DNA of 64,000 nt from Frankiales bacterium (GCA_025966135.1 JAOPVP010000076.1:62001-126000), one strand, 5' to 3'. Counted from the first letter of the stretch, positions 17,128 through 25,356 are shown. A program made the numbers and translations. Notes: generated from the letters alone by a model not told the origin.

Positions 17128-17157
17128 AGCCTATCGACACCTGACACAAATCTGACA
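17128..17157 (-). promoter_or_regulatory. Promoter with 11-bp-spaced direct repeat
   Basis: The -10 TAGGCT (17133-17128) is 7 bases before GTG 17120. Immediately upstream, CTGACA occurs on the plus strand at 17141-17146 and 17152-17157, that is two copies one helical turn apart. This layout is typical of OmpR/PhoP-family response-regulator sites. Confidence 0.5.
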
Positions 17158-17166
17158 AGTGGCGGC

Positions 17167-17730
17167 TCAGCGGTCCGCGCGCGCCGCCAGACGGCGCTTC
17201 GCCGACGGCCACTCCGCGGCCAGCATCGAGAAGTAGGCCGTGTCACGGACGGTTCCGTCCGCACGAAGGCGGTTGTGCCGGAGCGTCCCGTCGTACTGGC
17301 AGCCGAGTTTGTTGATGGCGGCCTGTGAGCGGGTGTTGAGCGCATCTGTCTTGAGCGTCACCCGCGCGGCGCCGAGATTGTCGAAGGCGTAGCTCAGCAG
17401 CAGCAGCTTGCAGGTCGGGTTGACCTCGGTGGCCCAGAGGTTCTTGCGGTACCAGGTCGAGCCGATCTCGAGCCCCCCGATCCCGGTGTCCACGTCGAGG
17501 TAGGAGGTGCAACCGGCCGGCTGGTCGTCCACGACCACTGCCCAGGGCTGACCAGGATGGGTGTCCCTCATGCGCGCGATGTCCGCTGTCGCCTGCGGGC
17601 GGGTCACCGGCAGCCAGCGCCACACGTCGTCGTCCTGGGCAGCTTCGAGCAAGGCCGCGTCGTGCTGCGGCCCGAAGGGCTCGAGCCGGACGCGACCGCG
17701 CTCCAGCGTGATGAGCTCAGGCGCGCGCAC
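17167..17730 (-). CDS. GNAT-family N-acetyltransferase
   Basis: The 187-residue protein resembles RimJ/RimL-type acetyltransferases. Its features are LERGRVRLEPFGPQHDAALLEAA at the start, the strand-loop GSTWYRKNLWATEVNPTCKLLLLSYAF, and the family segment RVTLKTDALNTRSQAAINKLG. It transfers acetyl from acetyl-CoA, possibly to protein N-termini or amino groups. GTG 17730 is the chosen start; it overlaps the upstream monooxygenase stop by 14 bases, so the two genes are translationally linked. Confidence 0.85.
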   Translation of the reverse strand: MRAPELITLERGRVRLEPFGPQHDAALLEAAQDDDVWRWLPVTRPQATADIARMRDTHPGQPWAVVVDDQPAGCTSYLDVDTGIGGLEIGSTWYRKNLWATEVNPTCKLLLLSYAFDNLGAARVTLKTDALNTRSQAAINKLGCQYDGTLRHNRLRADGTVRDTAYFSMLAAEWPSAKRRLAARADR

Positions 17731-18730
17731 GAATGACCTGCTCCCCGAACCGGCCCATCTCCTCGCGCTGCGGCGAGAACTGCAGCAGCAGCAGGTCCAC
17801 ACCCGCCGCTTCGTACTCCTTGATGCGGGCGATCACTTGCTCCGGCGTCCCGATGAGGCCCGCCCGAAGGCCACGGTTGCTCACCGAGTACTCCTCGAGC
17901 GACACCTGCGACTCCAGCTGCGAGCCGGCCACGAAGTCCTGGTAGCTCGCGTAGCCCTCCGGACTGCTCTGCACGTCGAGGATGCGGGCCAGCTCCGCGC
18001 GCGCCTCTTCCTCGGTGTCGCGCAAGATGACGTAACCGCTCAGGCCGTACTGGAAAGGCGGCCGGCCGGCCGTCCGCTCGTCCATGTCAGCGACCTTGGC
18101 CCGGATGACGTCCGGGGCGTCACCATGCATGACGTAGGCACTGCCCCGCTGGCTGATCACCTCCTTGGCTCGCGGCGACTCGCCCCCCATGTAGACGGTG
18201 GGCACGGCGGAAGGCTTGGGCTCGAGGACGCAGCCCTCGAGGTCGTACAGCGAGCCGTGGTGCGTGACGGTGCCTTCGACCATCAGCCGGTTGAAGACCT
18301 CGAGCCACTCCTCGGTGCGGGCGTAGCGGGCGTCGTGCACGTCGAAGGGCGCGCCGTACTGCGTGGCCTCGTCCTTCCACCACGAGCTGACGACGTTCAG
18401 ACTCACACGACCTGGTGCGATGGTGTCCAGCGTGCTCACAGCTTTCGCGGTGAGGGTGGGGGAATGGTAGTTAGGACGGACGGCGAGCATCAGCTCGAGC
18501 GTCTCGGTGACGGCGGCGATCGCGGGGGCGAGCGTCCAGGCGTCCAGGCTGGGGGCGTGGTGGCCCTTGATGTCGTTGAGGTTCAGCTCGGCGATGAGGG
18601 ACAGGTCGAAGCCTGCCTGCTCGCTCTCGATGGCCAGGGCCTTCAGGTAGGACCAGTCGATGGACATGCCCTCGTCGGGGACGTTGCGAAGCCACCCGCC
18701 GAAGATGGGCATCCAGAAGCCGAAGCGCAT
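17717..18730 (-). CDS. FMNH2-dependent (SsuD/SfnG-type) flavin monooxygenase
   Basis: This 337-residue luciferase-like TIM barrel starts RFGFWMPIFGGWLRNV and contains SLNVVSSWWKDEATQYG, the region typical of alkanesulfonate and dimethylsulfone monooxygenases, and VYMGGESPRAKEV. Such enzymes use reduced flavin to cleave C-S bonds for sulfur supply. No sulfonate transporter or flavin reductase is adjacent, so the substrate is uncertain. The ATG at 18730 lies 7 bases after TAGGCT (18743-18738), indicating a leaderless mRNA and excluding 29 upstream codons of the open frame. Confidence 0.85.
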   Translation of the reverse strand: MRFGFWMPIFGGWLRNVPDEGMSIDWSYLKALAIESEQAGFDLSLIAELNLNDIKGHHAPSLDAWTLAPAIAAVTETLELMLAVRPNYHSPTLTAKAVSTLDTIAPGRVSLNVVSSWWKDEATQYGAPFDVHDARYARTEEWLEVFNRLMVEGTVTHHGSLYDLEGCVLEPKPSAVPTVYMGGESPRAKEVISQRGSAYVMHGDAPDVIRAKVADMDERTAGRPPFQYGLSGYVILRDTEEEARAELARILDVQSSPEGYASYQDFVAGSQLESQVSLEEYSVSNRGLRAGLIGTPEQVIARIKEYEAAGVDLLLLQFSPQREEMGRFGEQVIRARA

Positions 18731-18737
18731 GTCTGGC

Positions 18738-18743
18738 AGCCTA
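18738..18743 (-). promoter_or_regulatory. Leaderless -10 element of the flavin monooxygenase gene
   Basis: TAGGCT, 7 bases before ATG 18730; identical to the -10 of the small membrane protein gene at 17120. Confidence 0.6.
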
Positions 18744-18798
18744 GTTAGCGGCACAACTGGGTTCCTTGAGCCCGGACCCAGCGAGCGATGAGGACGGC

Positions 18799-19170
18799 AT
18801 GGACGAGAAGCGAGCACTGCGCGTCGTGGACCGACTGCGGGAGAAGGGGATCAACGCGCACGTCGAGCACGCGTCGACGTACCAGTTCGGCGTGCGGGTT
18901 GCCCTGCGGGACGGGCGCAACGCGATCTGGGACACCGACGGGACCCTCGGGCTGGAGGCGCAGGTGATGGCCGACGGGATGCTGGTCGGCTTCGTCCCGC
19001 AGATCGCGGGCTCCGAGGACTTCGACGAGGACCAGACCGTCGAGGCGATTGCGGCGACCGACTACGACAAGCCGATCGCGACCCGGCGCACGACCCCGAT
19101 GCCGGCAGCCGCGGCGCTACCGCGCCAGGGCGGTCTGTTCCGGCGCTTCCTGGGTGGCTTCCGGGAGTAG
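18799..19170 (+). CDS. Conserved hypothetical protein, 123 residues
   Basis: A soluble acidic protein starting MDEKRALRVVDRLREKGINAHVEHA with an alpha-beta pattern (YQFGVRVALRDGRNAIWDTDG). It ends in a basic tail (GLFRRFLGGFRE) after a low-complexity stretch. ATG 18799 is chosen over an upstream TTG because GATGAGGA precedes it. I do not recognise the family; no function is proposed. Confidence 0.7.
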   Translation: MDEKRALRVVDRLREKGINAHVEHASTYQFGVRVALRDGRNAIWDTDGTLGLEAQVMADGMLVGFVPQIAGSEDFDEDQTVEAIAATDYDKPIATRRTTPMPAAAALPRQGGLFRRFLGGFRE

Positions 19171-19190
19171 CCCCTCGGGGATCCACACTG

Positions 19191-20258
19191 TCAGGCCAGC
19201 GATGACTCGAGCTCCAGGGCGGTCGCCAGGAGCTGCTCCTCGGAACCCGGGCGCCCGATCAGCTGCAGCGAGGCGGGCGGCCCGTCCCGCCGCGGGACGG
19301 GCATCGCTACGGCGGGCAGGCCGGCAAGGTTGACCGGGAGCGTCAGTCGGAGGGAGTACATCCGCTCGGGTGCGTCCAGTGGGGCAGGCGCGTCCCGCAG
19401 TACCGGCAGCGCGATGACGTCCACGCGCTCGAGGGCGGCGGCGATCTCGGCCGTCCAGGCCTGCCGGACGGCCTGAGCCGCGGCCAGCTCCGAGGAGGTG
19501 CGGTTGCCGCCGGTAGTGAGCCGCTGCGCGACGTCCGTGCCGATCCGGCCGGACGCGAGCAGGTGGCCGACGCCGCGATGGGCCTCCGCAGACAGGAGGA
19601 CCGCAGCGGCGGCATCCGCCTGCTCCCAGCCCGGCAGCGCCACCTCGGCACAGCGGCCGAGGAGGGCGTCGAGGGCAGCGTCGACCCCCGGGGCGGCATC
19701 GGGCCGCCAGCGCCCGATGCGCCCCGGTGCGCCGACCGTGAAGCCAGGCTCGAGCAGCTGCATGCCGACGACCAGCCCCGCGACATCTCGCGCTAGAGGC
19801 CCGACGGTGTCCAGCGAGGGTGCCAGCGGCCACACCCCGTGCAGGGAGATGCGGCCCCACGTCGTCTTCAGCCCTGCGACCCCGCAGCAGGCGGCCGGGA
19901 TCCGCACCGACCCCCCTGTATCGCTCCCGATGCCTACATCGGCCTGGTCGTTGGCGACGACGACGGCCGAGCCGCTCGACGAGCCGCCGGGGAGCCACGA
20001 GGCGTCCAGCGGGTTAGTGGGCGTTCCCTGCCAGGCGTTGATGCCGGTGATGCCGTAGGCCAGTTCGTGCATCGCCGTGCGTCCCACGACGACGGCTGAG
20101 GCCCTGATCCCGGCGAGACAGGCCGCGTCCCGTGAGGCAGGGGCAGCCTGCACCGCGGCCGACCCTGCCGTGGTCGGCAGCCCCTCCATGTCGAACAGGT
20201 CCTTCACCGCGACCCGCAGACCGGGTCCGTGGTCGAGGCGCAGTGAGAAGCCGTCCAT
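19191..20258 (-). CDS. Amidase-signature hydrolase
   Basis: The 355-residue protein has the complete Ser-cisSer-Lys catalytic set of the amidase family: lysine in VAVKDLFD (about residue 18), cis-serine in PGGSSSGSA (about residue 90), and nucleophile serine in GSDTGGSVRIPA (about residue 113). It is shorter than GatA (about 480) and no gatB/gatC is nearby, so it is probably a stand-alone amidase of unknown substrate. ATG 20258 shares a base with the upstream stop (TGATG), so it is coupled to the ATP-grasp fragment. Confidence 0.88.
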   Translation of the reverse strand: MDGFSLRLDHGPGLRVAVKDLFDMEGLPTTAGSAAVQAAPASRDAACLAGIRASAVVVGRTAMHELAYGITGINAWQGTPTNPLDASWLPGGSSSGSAVVVANDQADVGIGSDTGGSVRIPAACCGVAGLKTTWGRISLHGVWPLAPSLDTVGPLARDVAGLVVGMQLLEPGFTVGAPGRIGRWRPDAAPGVDAALDALLGRCAEVALPGWEQADAAAAVLLSAEAHRGVGHLLASGRIGTDVAQRLTTGGNRTSSELAAAQAVRQAWTAEIAAALERVDVIALPVLRDAPAPLDAPERMYSLRLTLPVNLAGLPAVAMPVPRRDGPPASLQLIGRPGSEEQLLATALELESSLA

Positions 20259-20857
20259 CAGCAGGCGCAGCTGTAGCCGCTGCCGCCGGACAGCTGAGCC
20301 CACAGGACGTCGTACGACGGCTCGGGGTCGTCCGGGTCGTGCACGCCGTCGACGAGGTCGGTCGCCCGGCCCGCGAGCAGCGCGGTCCACTCGTCCTTCG
20401 TGACGGCGGCCTCGGGGACGGTCGCCGCGCGGGCAGTCACCAGCGGGACGTAGTCGCGCAGGAACACCCAGCGCATTCGGTCGCTCTGCCGGGGTGCGGT
20501 GAAGGGCTCATCCACCGCATCCTTGGAGGCCAGCAACGGCAAGTCCACGCCCGCAGCGATGGGCAGGCCGATCCATTTCCACGGCCGGGTGTTGGCGTCG
20601 AGGAGCAGGTGTTGCTGACGAGTTTCGTCGTACCCGAACTCGATCTCGCTGATGCCGTGGTAGCCGAGCTCCTGGAGCGCGGCGACCCCGGCGGCGGCGA
20701 GCTCGGGATCCCACTGGGCGTCAGCGAGGCAGGCGGTGCCGAAGTCCGGCGGCCACTGCTCGAGCTTGCGTCCGGTGAAGACACCGCGAGGTGTTCCGTC
20801 GGGCGAGATCCCGGTGAGCTCGGCGGCGACGAGCTCCTGGCCGGTCAGCGTCAGCAC
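20258..20857 (-). CDS. Truncated ATP-grasp carboxylate-amine ligase (C-terminal part only)
   Basis: The 199-residue protein corresponds to the C-terminal half of an ATP-grasp ligase: GISPDGTPRGVFTGRKLEQ, ELGYHGISEIEFGYD, and the metal-binding LLLDANTRPWKW. The N-terminal domain and the first ATP-grasp lobe, which carry the ATP-binding lysine, are absent. Upstream DNA encodes a different small protein with a 7-base overlap. It is either a decayed gene kept in the operon or a reduced protein with a new role. GTG start at 20857. The following amidase could act on the same amide bond type. Confidence 0.6.
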   Translation of the reverse strand: MLTLTGQELVAAELTGISPDGTPRGVFTGRKLEQWPPDFGTACLADAQWDPELAAAGVAALQELGYHGISEIEFGYDETRQQHLLLDANTRPWKWIGLPIAAGVDLPLLASKDAVDEPFTAPRQSDRMRWVFLRDYVPLVTARAATVPEAAVTKDEWTALLAGRATDLVDGVHDPDDPEPSYDVLWAQLSGGSGYSCAC

Positions 20858-21036
20858 GGGTCGACGCGGATCAGGAAGCCCCTGATGTCGAGGAACTCCG
20901 ACAGCGACTGAAGGTGCTCATCGCAGGCGTGCCAGAGCTTCTCGCGGTCAGGCGTGTGGACCTTGGGGTTGTTCCAGACGAGGGCGTGGACGGCAGCGGC
21001 ACGACAGCCCTTGGCTGAGCAGATCGGCTGGTCCAC
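20851..21036 (-). CDS. Small conserved actinobacterial protein with cysteine-histidine motif
   Basis: About 61 residues, starting DQPICSAKGCRAAAVHALVWNNPK and containing LWHACDEH. CxxxxC and CxxH pairs suggest a zinc site. Proteins like this are common in Actinobacteria but uncharacterised. GTG 21036 is preferred over TTG 21048 because relatives begin directly before the first cysteine. It overlaps the ATP-grasp fragment by 7 bases. Confidence 0.7.
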   Translation of the reverse strand: MDQPICSAKGCRAAAVHALVWNNPKVHTPDREKLWHACDEHLQSLSEFLDIRGFLIRVDPC

Positions 21037-21079
21037 CCGTCCATCCAACCAGCCAGCGATGCACTGCCTGCATAACCGT

Positions 21080-21085
21080 TAGCGT
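21080..21085 (+). promoter_or_regulatory. Leaderless -10 element of the acyltransferase gene
   Basis: TAGCGT followed by 7 bases and GTG 21093. Confidence 0.6.
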
Positions 21086-21092
21086 TGCGCCC

Positions 21093-21740
21093 GTGGACGG
21101 GGAGATGACCGAGTGGCAGCGCAAGCGCGTCGAGTGGCGCTGGCGCCGTGCAACCGTCCGCCAGGAACTCCAGGCGCGCTGGTCGCTTCGCCACGTCGAC
21201 AAGCGCGGTAAGCGGGCCATCGTGCTGGGCAGCCCGATCGTCGACGGCTCCGACATGCAGGTCGGCGACGACTTCAAGGTCTGGTCCGGTCACCGCACCA
21301 CCCTCATCAGCGGCTGGGGCAAGCTGCGGTTCGGGGACCGGGTGTTCGTCAACGTCGGGACGACCATCATCGCCGTCGAGGAGATCGTGGTCGGGGACGA
21401 CGTGGCCTTCGCCAACGACGTCTACGTCATGGACAGCGATAGCCACGGCGTCGAGGGGCGCCCGCACAGGCAGGCGCCCGTGCGCATCGGTGACGGGTGC
21501 TGGATCGGCGCCCGGGCGATGATCCTGCCGGGCGTCTCGATCGGGAAGCGCGTCCTCGTTGCCGCCGGTGCGGTCGTGACTCGCGACGTGCCCGACGACT
21601 CGCTGGTGGCCGGCAACCCAGCTCGTGTGGTCCGGCAGCTCACCTACCCGGTCGGGTGCAGGAGGGCATGGCACGACGAGTGGTGCCCGTGTCCCAAGGT
21701 TGCCGCTGTCGAGGACGGTGGCGTCGAGGAGACGGCGTAG
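21093..21740 (+). CDS. Hexapeptide-repeat acyltransferase (maltose/galactoside O-acetyltransferase-like)
   Basis: The 215-residue protein has an N-terminal helical part and a left-handed beta-helix of hexapeptide repeats from about residue 50 to 185 (IVVGDDVAFANDVYV, RIGDGCWIGARAMILPGVSIGKRVLVAAGAVVT). It ends with the family closing VAGNPARVVRQL and a cysteine-rich tail (WCPCPK). The likely catalytic histidine is in MDSDSHGVEG. It transfers acetyl or acyl groups from CoA to a sugar or small molecule. GTG 21093 is predicted leaderless. Confidence 0.87.
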   Translation: MDGEMTEWQRKRVEWRWRRATVRQELQARWSLRHVDKRGKRAIVLGSPIVDGSDMQVGDDFKVWSGHRTTLISGWGKLRFGDRVFVNVGTTIIAVEEIVVGDDVAFANDVYVMDSDSHGVEGRPHRQAPVRIGDGCWIGARAMILPGVSIGKRVLVAAGAVVTRDVPDDSLVAGNPARVVRQLTYPVGCRRAWHDEWCPCPKVAAVEDGGVEETA

Positions 21741-21784
21741 CCCGTGGACGTCGAGCCGCTGACCCCGGCGCCGCCCCGCGCTGC

Positions 21785-22741
21785 TCAGGCCTTGACGTCA
21801 AGCACCAGCTTGCCGACGCTGCCGCGGTGACGAAGCGCCTGGTGGGCCGCGGCCGCCTCGGACAGCGGGTACGTCCCGCCGACCAGCGGTTTGAGGGTCC
21901 CGGCCTCGACCATCCCCAGCAGCTCAGCCATCTGGGGCTGGAGCATCTTCTCGGCGTTGCCGAAGCAGTGGGCCAGCCAGAAGCCGATCACCGCACGACT
22001 GCGCGACATCAGGTCACCGGCGTTGATCGGTTTGGGGGGCTTCCGGGAGGCCATCCCGAACGTGGCCAGCCGTCCGAAGGGCGCCAGCGCGGCCAGGGAG
22101 GCGTCGAACGTCTCGCCGCCCACCATCTCCAGCACGATGTCGACCTTCTTGCCGCCGTTCGCTGCCTCGAGGGCGCTCTTGAGGTCGTCCGCACCGGCCA
22201 GCACCAGGTTGTCGGCACCGAGGTCCTTGGCGAGCTGGAGCTTCTCCTCGGACGACGCGACCGCGATCACGTTGCCTGCGCCCCAGTGCTTCGCGAACTG
22301 GATCGCGAGGGTGCCGACGCCACCGGCAGCGGCGTGCACGACCACAGACTCGCCCGCCTGCAGGTGGGTGCAGGTGCGCAGCAGGTGCCAGGCGGTCAGG
22401 CCCTGGACCATCAGCGCCAGCGCCTGGCCGTCGGAGACCGCGTCCGACAGCGGGAACAGGAGGCCGGGATGCACCAGCGCCTTCTCGGCATAGCCGCCGC
22501 CTGTCGCCAGGCCGGCGACACGGGTGCCGTCCTCGAGCCGTCCGACGACCTCGGTGCCCGGGATCATGGGCAACGAGGACTTCGCGAGGTAGGAGTCCTC
22601 GACCTGGTGGGTGTCGGCGTAGTTGACGCCCGCGCTGTCGACGTCCACCGGCACGAGGCCGTCCCCGGCGACAGGGTCAGGGAGTTCGACGAGCTTGAGG
22701 ACCTCAGGCCCGCCGAACTCGGTGATCTGGATCGCGCGCAT
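21785..22741 (-). CDS. NADPH:quinone oxidoreductase (zinc-free MDR family)
   Basis: The 318-residue protein begins MRAIQITEFGGPEVLKLVELP and has VNYADTHQ and the NADPH-binding HAAAGGVGTLAIQFAK (about residue 140), typical of quinone oxidoreductase (QOR). It lacks the zinc-binding cysteines of alcohol dehydrogenases. It reduces quinones or related electrophiles. Start ATG 22741 with TAGGAG 9 bases upstream. A 19-bp perfect palindrome just upstream overlaps the promoter, so it is probably induced by a small molecule through a repressor not encoded in the window. Confidence 0.9.
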   Translation of the reverse strand: MRAIQITEFGGPEVLKLVELPDPVAGDGLVPVDVDSAGVNYADTHQVEDSYLAKSSLPMIPGTEVVGRLEDGTRVAGLATGGGYAEKALVHPGLLFPLSDAVSDGQALALMVQGLTAWHLLRTCTHLQAGESVVVHAAAGGVGTLAIQFAKHWGAGNVIAVASSEEKLQLAKDLGADNLVLAGADDLKSALEAANGGKKVDIVLEMVGGETFDASLAALAPFGRLATFGMASRKPPKPINAGDLMSRSRAVIGFWLAHCFGNAEKMLQPQMAELLGMVEAGTLKPLVGGTYPLSEAAAAHQALRHRGSVGKLVLDVKA

Positions 22742-22776
22742 CTGCAGACTCCTACCTGGACCTGGGGCTTCCGCAA

Positions 22777-22800
22777 AAGGTAACCGAATCAGATTCGGTT
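22777..22800 (-). promoter_or_regulatory. Promoter and palindromic operator of the quinone reductase gene
   Basis: AACCGAATC-A-GATTCGGTT (22782-22800) is a perfect 9+1+9 palindrome. The minus-strand TACCTT (22782-22777), a TANNNT -10 box, abuts it, so a bound dimer would cover the spacer and -35 region. This fits a TetR- or MarR-type repressor site. Confidence 0.72.
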
Positions 22801-22837
22801 CTCGGGTCCGGGTCCAGGTCGGCGGATGCCGACGCGG

Positions 22838-23089
22838 TCAGGCGCCCTGGGACACCTCGTGGATCTCGTCGGCGACGAGACCATGGGCCTCACGGTGCAC
22901 TCGCGCCGCGGTGTCCGCGTCAGGTGCCTCGACGAGGCAGAAGATCGTGCCGTTGGCCTCGTCCACCCAGTAGTGCTGGTAGTCGACGCCGAACTTCTGC
23001 TGGGTCTGCAGATCCTTCTCGTGCGCCTGCGCGACATCCGCGGCGCTCACGCCGCCATCCAGGTGGTGGACGTCCATGAACAGTGCCAT
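22838..23089 (-). CDS. SCO4226-family (DUF4242) small protein, possible nickel binding
   Basis: The 83-residue protein starts ALFMDVHHLDGGVSAADVAQAHEKDL and has a ferredoxin-like pattern (FGVDYQHYWVDEANGTIFCLVEAPD, REAHGLVADEIHEV). It matches the SCO4226 family, whose Streptomyces member binds nickel. The HH near the N-terminus and the later H-containing strand are conserved. Strong ribosome site GGGGAGGA lies 3 bases before ATG 23089. Confidence 0.8.
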   Translation of the reverse strand: MALFMDVHHLDGGVSAADVAQAHEKDLQTQQKFGVDYQHYWVDEANGTIFCLVEAPDADTAARVHREAHGLVADEIHEVSQGA

Positions 23090-23181
23090 CGGTCCTCCCC
23101 GTCAGAGCTCTTGGGCCGCCGAGTGTTCTCCGTCCGCGTTGTAGGCGTCAAGGCCGGCCCGGAGCCTGGCAAGATGATCTC

Positions 23182-23577
23182 GTGGCCGAGCAGACAACCG
23201 TCATCCGTCCCTCCGCAATCCTCGCTGAGAGGGCGGCGCGCCTGGTGCTGGCCGCACTCGAGTCCCGCGACGTGAGCCGCGGAGGGATCTGGAGTGCCAG
23301 CCCTGGGTTGTGGCAGCGGTACGACCGGGCGTGGGACGGACCGGCCGGCTCCCGGGGCAGCGCCCAGCTGATCGGGACGATCGGCACCGTCTACGGCACC
23401 CCGTCCAAGTACGACATCACGATCTACCGGGTCACCGTCACCGACCACGGTGCGACGACAGGTTGGTCCGTCGAGGGCATCTGCGACGACGCCCTGCAGT
23501 ACGCCGACCTCACGCTCGAGACCTGCCCGCGTGCCGCTCTCGCCTCGCCCGCGCCGGATCCGTTCCGCAGGTCCTAG
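23182..23577 (+). CDS. Hypothetical protein, 131 residues
   Basis: A soluble protein beginning VAEQTTVIRPSAILAERAARLVLAA-like (helical), then a glycine- and tryptophan-containing beta-rich middle and TPSKYDITIYRVTVT. GTG 23182 is the likely start; CAAGAT, close to a -10 element, is 6 bases before it. The tail overlaps the convergent peptidase gene by 4 bases. I do not recognise the family. Confidence 0.65.
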   Translation: MAEQTTVIRPSAILAERAARLVLAALESRDVSRGGIWSASPGLWQRYDRAWDGPAGSRGSAQLIGTIGTVYGTPSKYDITIYRVTVTDHGATTGWSVEGICDDALQYADLTLETCPRAALASPAPDPFRRS

Positions 23578-24281
23578 ACCGGCACCAGATCCCCCGCGCT
23601 GTAGGGGGTTCGGCCCTCGGGGGTCAGGAGCCAGACGGACTGGCGGCCGTGAACCGTCCAGCTGCCTGCCTCGCCGACCAGAGCGGTGTCCTCGTCGATG
23701 CCGAGCAAGGACACGCCCTCCGGGGCCTTCGCGAGGTAGCGCCCCACCAGCTCCGGCATCCAACCCACGAACCGGTCGAAGTGGGGGATCACGCGAAGCT
23801 GCGGCAGCACGCCCAGACCCGGGTCGGCCTCCCGCAGCGGATCCCGGATGTCGGGTACCCAGGAGGTCAGGGCCATCGCGCCGGCACTGCACCCCGCCAG
23901 CGCGGCCCCGGCCTCCCAGGCAGCGCGCACGGCCTTCCCCAACCGCGTCCCACGCAGCGTCGCGGCAAGGTACGTCGGGTTGCCGCCTGACAGGTACACC
24001 AGCCCCGCTCCCTCGACCAGCGCGGCGAGCTCCTCGGAGTCCGCCTCTTCCCGGTCACGGGCGACGACCGGCACGGCCTCGACACCGAGCCGGGCGGCCT
24101 GCTCCTCACCGAGTGCGACCCACCGGGCCAACGAGGCCTCGCCTTCGGGCGCCGCTGCGGTCGGGATCTGCACGAAGCGCGGTGGCCGTCCCTGCAGAAG
24201 CAGACCCTCGACGTCGGTCATGACCGTGAGGTACTCACCGCTGCCGACGAGGGCGACAGGGCCGCTCACGGCATCCGACAC
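23574..24281 (-). CDS. Peptidase S51 / cyanophycinase-like protein
   Basis: The 235-residue protein has the class-I amidotransferase-like fold of S51 peptidases: VALVGSGEYL at the start, YLSGGNPTYL (about residue 97), and the nucleophile serine in AGCSAGAMAL (about residue 130). HFDRF supplies a histidine near residue 168. Relatives include dipeptidase E and cyanophycinase. The true substrate is unknown. Start GTG 24281; divergent from hemH by 58 bases. Confidence 0.85.
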   Translation of the reverse strand: MSDAVSGPVALVGSGEYLTVMTDVEGLLLQGRPPRFVQIPTAAAPEGEASLARWVALGEEQAARLGVEAVPVVARDREEADSEELAALVEGAGLVYLSGGNPTYLAATLRGTRLGKAVRAAWEAGAALAGCSAGAMALTSWVPDIRDPLREADPGLGVLPQLRVIPHFDRFVGWMPELVGRYLAKAPEGVSLLGIDEDTALVGEAGSWTVHGRQSVWLLTPEGRTPYSAGDLVPV

Positions 24282-24339
24282 AGGATCACCCGACGGACGC
24301 TACCGACTGCTGCTGCGGACAGTGCAGACTGACAGCCAG

Positions 24340-25356
24340 ATGAGCATCGACGACGCGCCCACTGACCCAGCCCCGGTCGACAGCCTGCTCGTTGTCGGCT
24401 TCGGTGGGCCCGAGGGACCCGATGACGTCCTTCCGTTCATGGAGAACGTCACCCGCGGCCGCCGCATCCCGCGCGAGCGGTTGGAGGAGGTCTCGCGGCA
24501 CTACCTCGACATCTTCGGTGGCGTGAGCCCCATCAACGCCCAGACCCGTGGCCTGCAAGCGGCCTTGCAGGAGTTGATGCCCGAGCTGCCGGTCTACTGG
24601 GGCAATCGCAACTGGCACCCGTTCCTGGCGGAGACGCTGCAGCAGATGGCCGACGACGGCAGACGGCACGCGCTCGCGATCGTCACCTCGGCCTTCCCGT
24701 CGTACTCAGGGTGTCGGCAGTACCGCGAGGACATCGCCGGTGCCAACGTCGCAGGTGGCCCGGTCGTGACGAAGCTCCGGCACTACTACTGCGAGGAGGG
24801 GTTCCTCGAACCGATGCGGCGCAACGTGGCGGCAGCGGCCGCAGGACTGTCCGCGCCGCGGCTGGTGTTCACCGCGCACTCGATCCCGCTCCTCATGGCC
24901 GAGACCTCCGGGCCGTCCGGCAATGCCTACGCCGAGGCGCTGCGCACCGCGGCCGCGCGCGTTGCCGGGGACCAACCGTGGGACCTGGTCTTCCAGTCGC
25001 GAAGCGGGTCACCGCTGGTCCCGTGGCTCGAGCCCGACGTCAGCGACCACCTCACTCGGCTGTACGACGAAGGCGTGCGCGAGGCCGTGCTCGTCCCTGT
25101 GGGCTTCACCAGCGATCACGTCGAGGTGCTCTACGACCTGGACGTGCAAGCCCGTGAGCGGATCGCACCGCTGGAGGGGTTCGAGGTGCGTCGGGCCGCG
25201 ACGGTCGGCACCGACCCCGCGTTCGTCGCCATGCTGCGCGACCTCGTCTATGAGCGGATCGACGCCGCCGAGGAACTGGCCGAGCATGGCTGCGTGGCCA
25301 CCCAGGACCGCTGTCCGGCCCACTGTTGCCCGCCACCGCTGCGGGTGCGGAGCTGA
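24340..25356 (+). CDS. hemH: Ferrochelatase (coproporphyrin type)
   Basis: The 338-residue protein matches HemH/CpfC: LLVVGFGGPEGPDDV, MENVTRGRRIPRERL, IVTSAFPSYSGCRQYRE, FTAHSIPLLMAE with the catalytic histidine, and PVGFTSDHVEVLYDLD with the iron-binding glutamate. The C-terminal CVATQDRC-CC cysteines resemble the [2Fe-2S] site of actinobacterial ferrochelatases. In Actinobacteria this enzyme inserts iron into coproporphyrin III. ATG 24340 is chosen; the open frame upstream is the antisense of the peptidase gene. Confidence 0.94.
   Translation: MSIDDAPTDPAPVDSLLVVGFGGPEGPDDVLPFMENVTRGRRIPRERLEEVSRHYLDIFGGVSPINAQTRGLQAALQELMPELPVYWGNRNWHPFLAETLQQMADDGRRHALAIVTSAFPSYSGCRQYREDIAGANVAGGPVVTKLRHYYCEEGFLEPMRRNVAAAAAGLSAPRLVFTAHSIPLLMAETSGPSGNAYAEALRTAAARVAGDQPWDLVFQSRSGSPLVPWLEPDVSDHLTRLYDEGVREAVLVPVGFTSDHVEVLYDLDVQARERIAPLEGFEVRRAATVGTDPAFVAMLRDLVYERIDAAEELAEHGCVATQDRCPAHCCPPPLRVRS

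Noticed and set aside
21497..22783. A 428-codon plus-strand frame over the acyltransferase end and the quinone reductase.
   Set aside because: Overlaps two well-supported genes in other frames and contains no family motifs.
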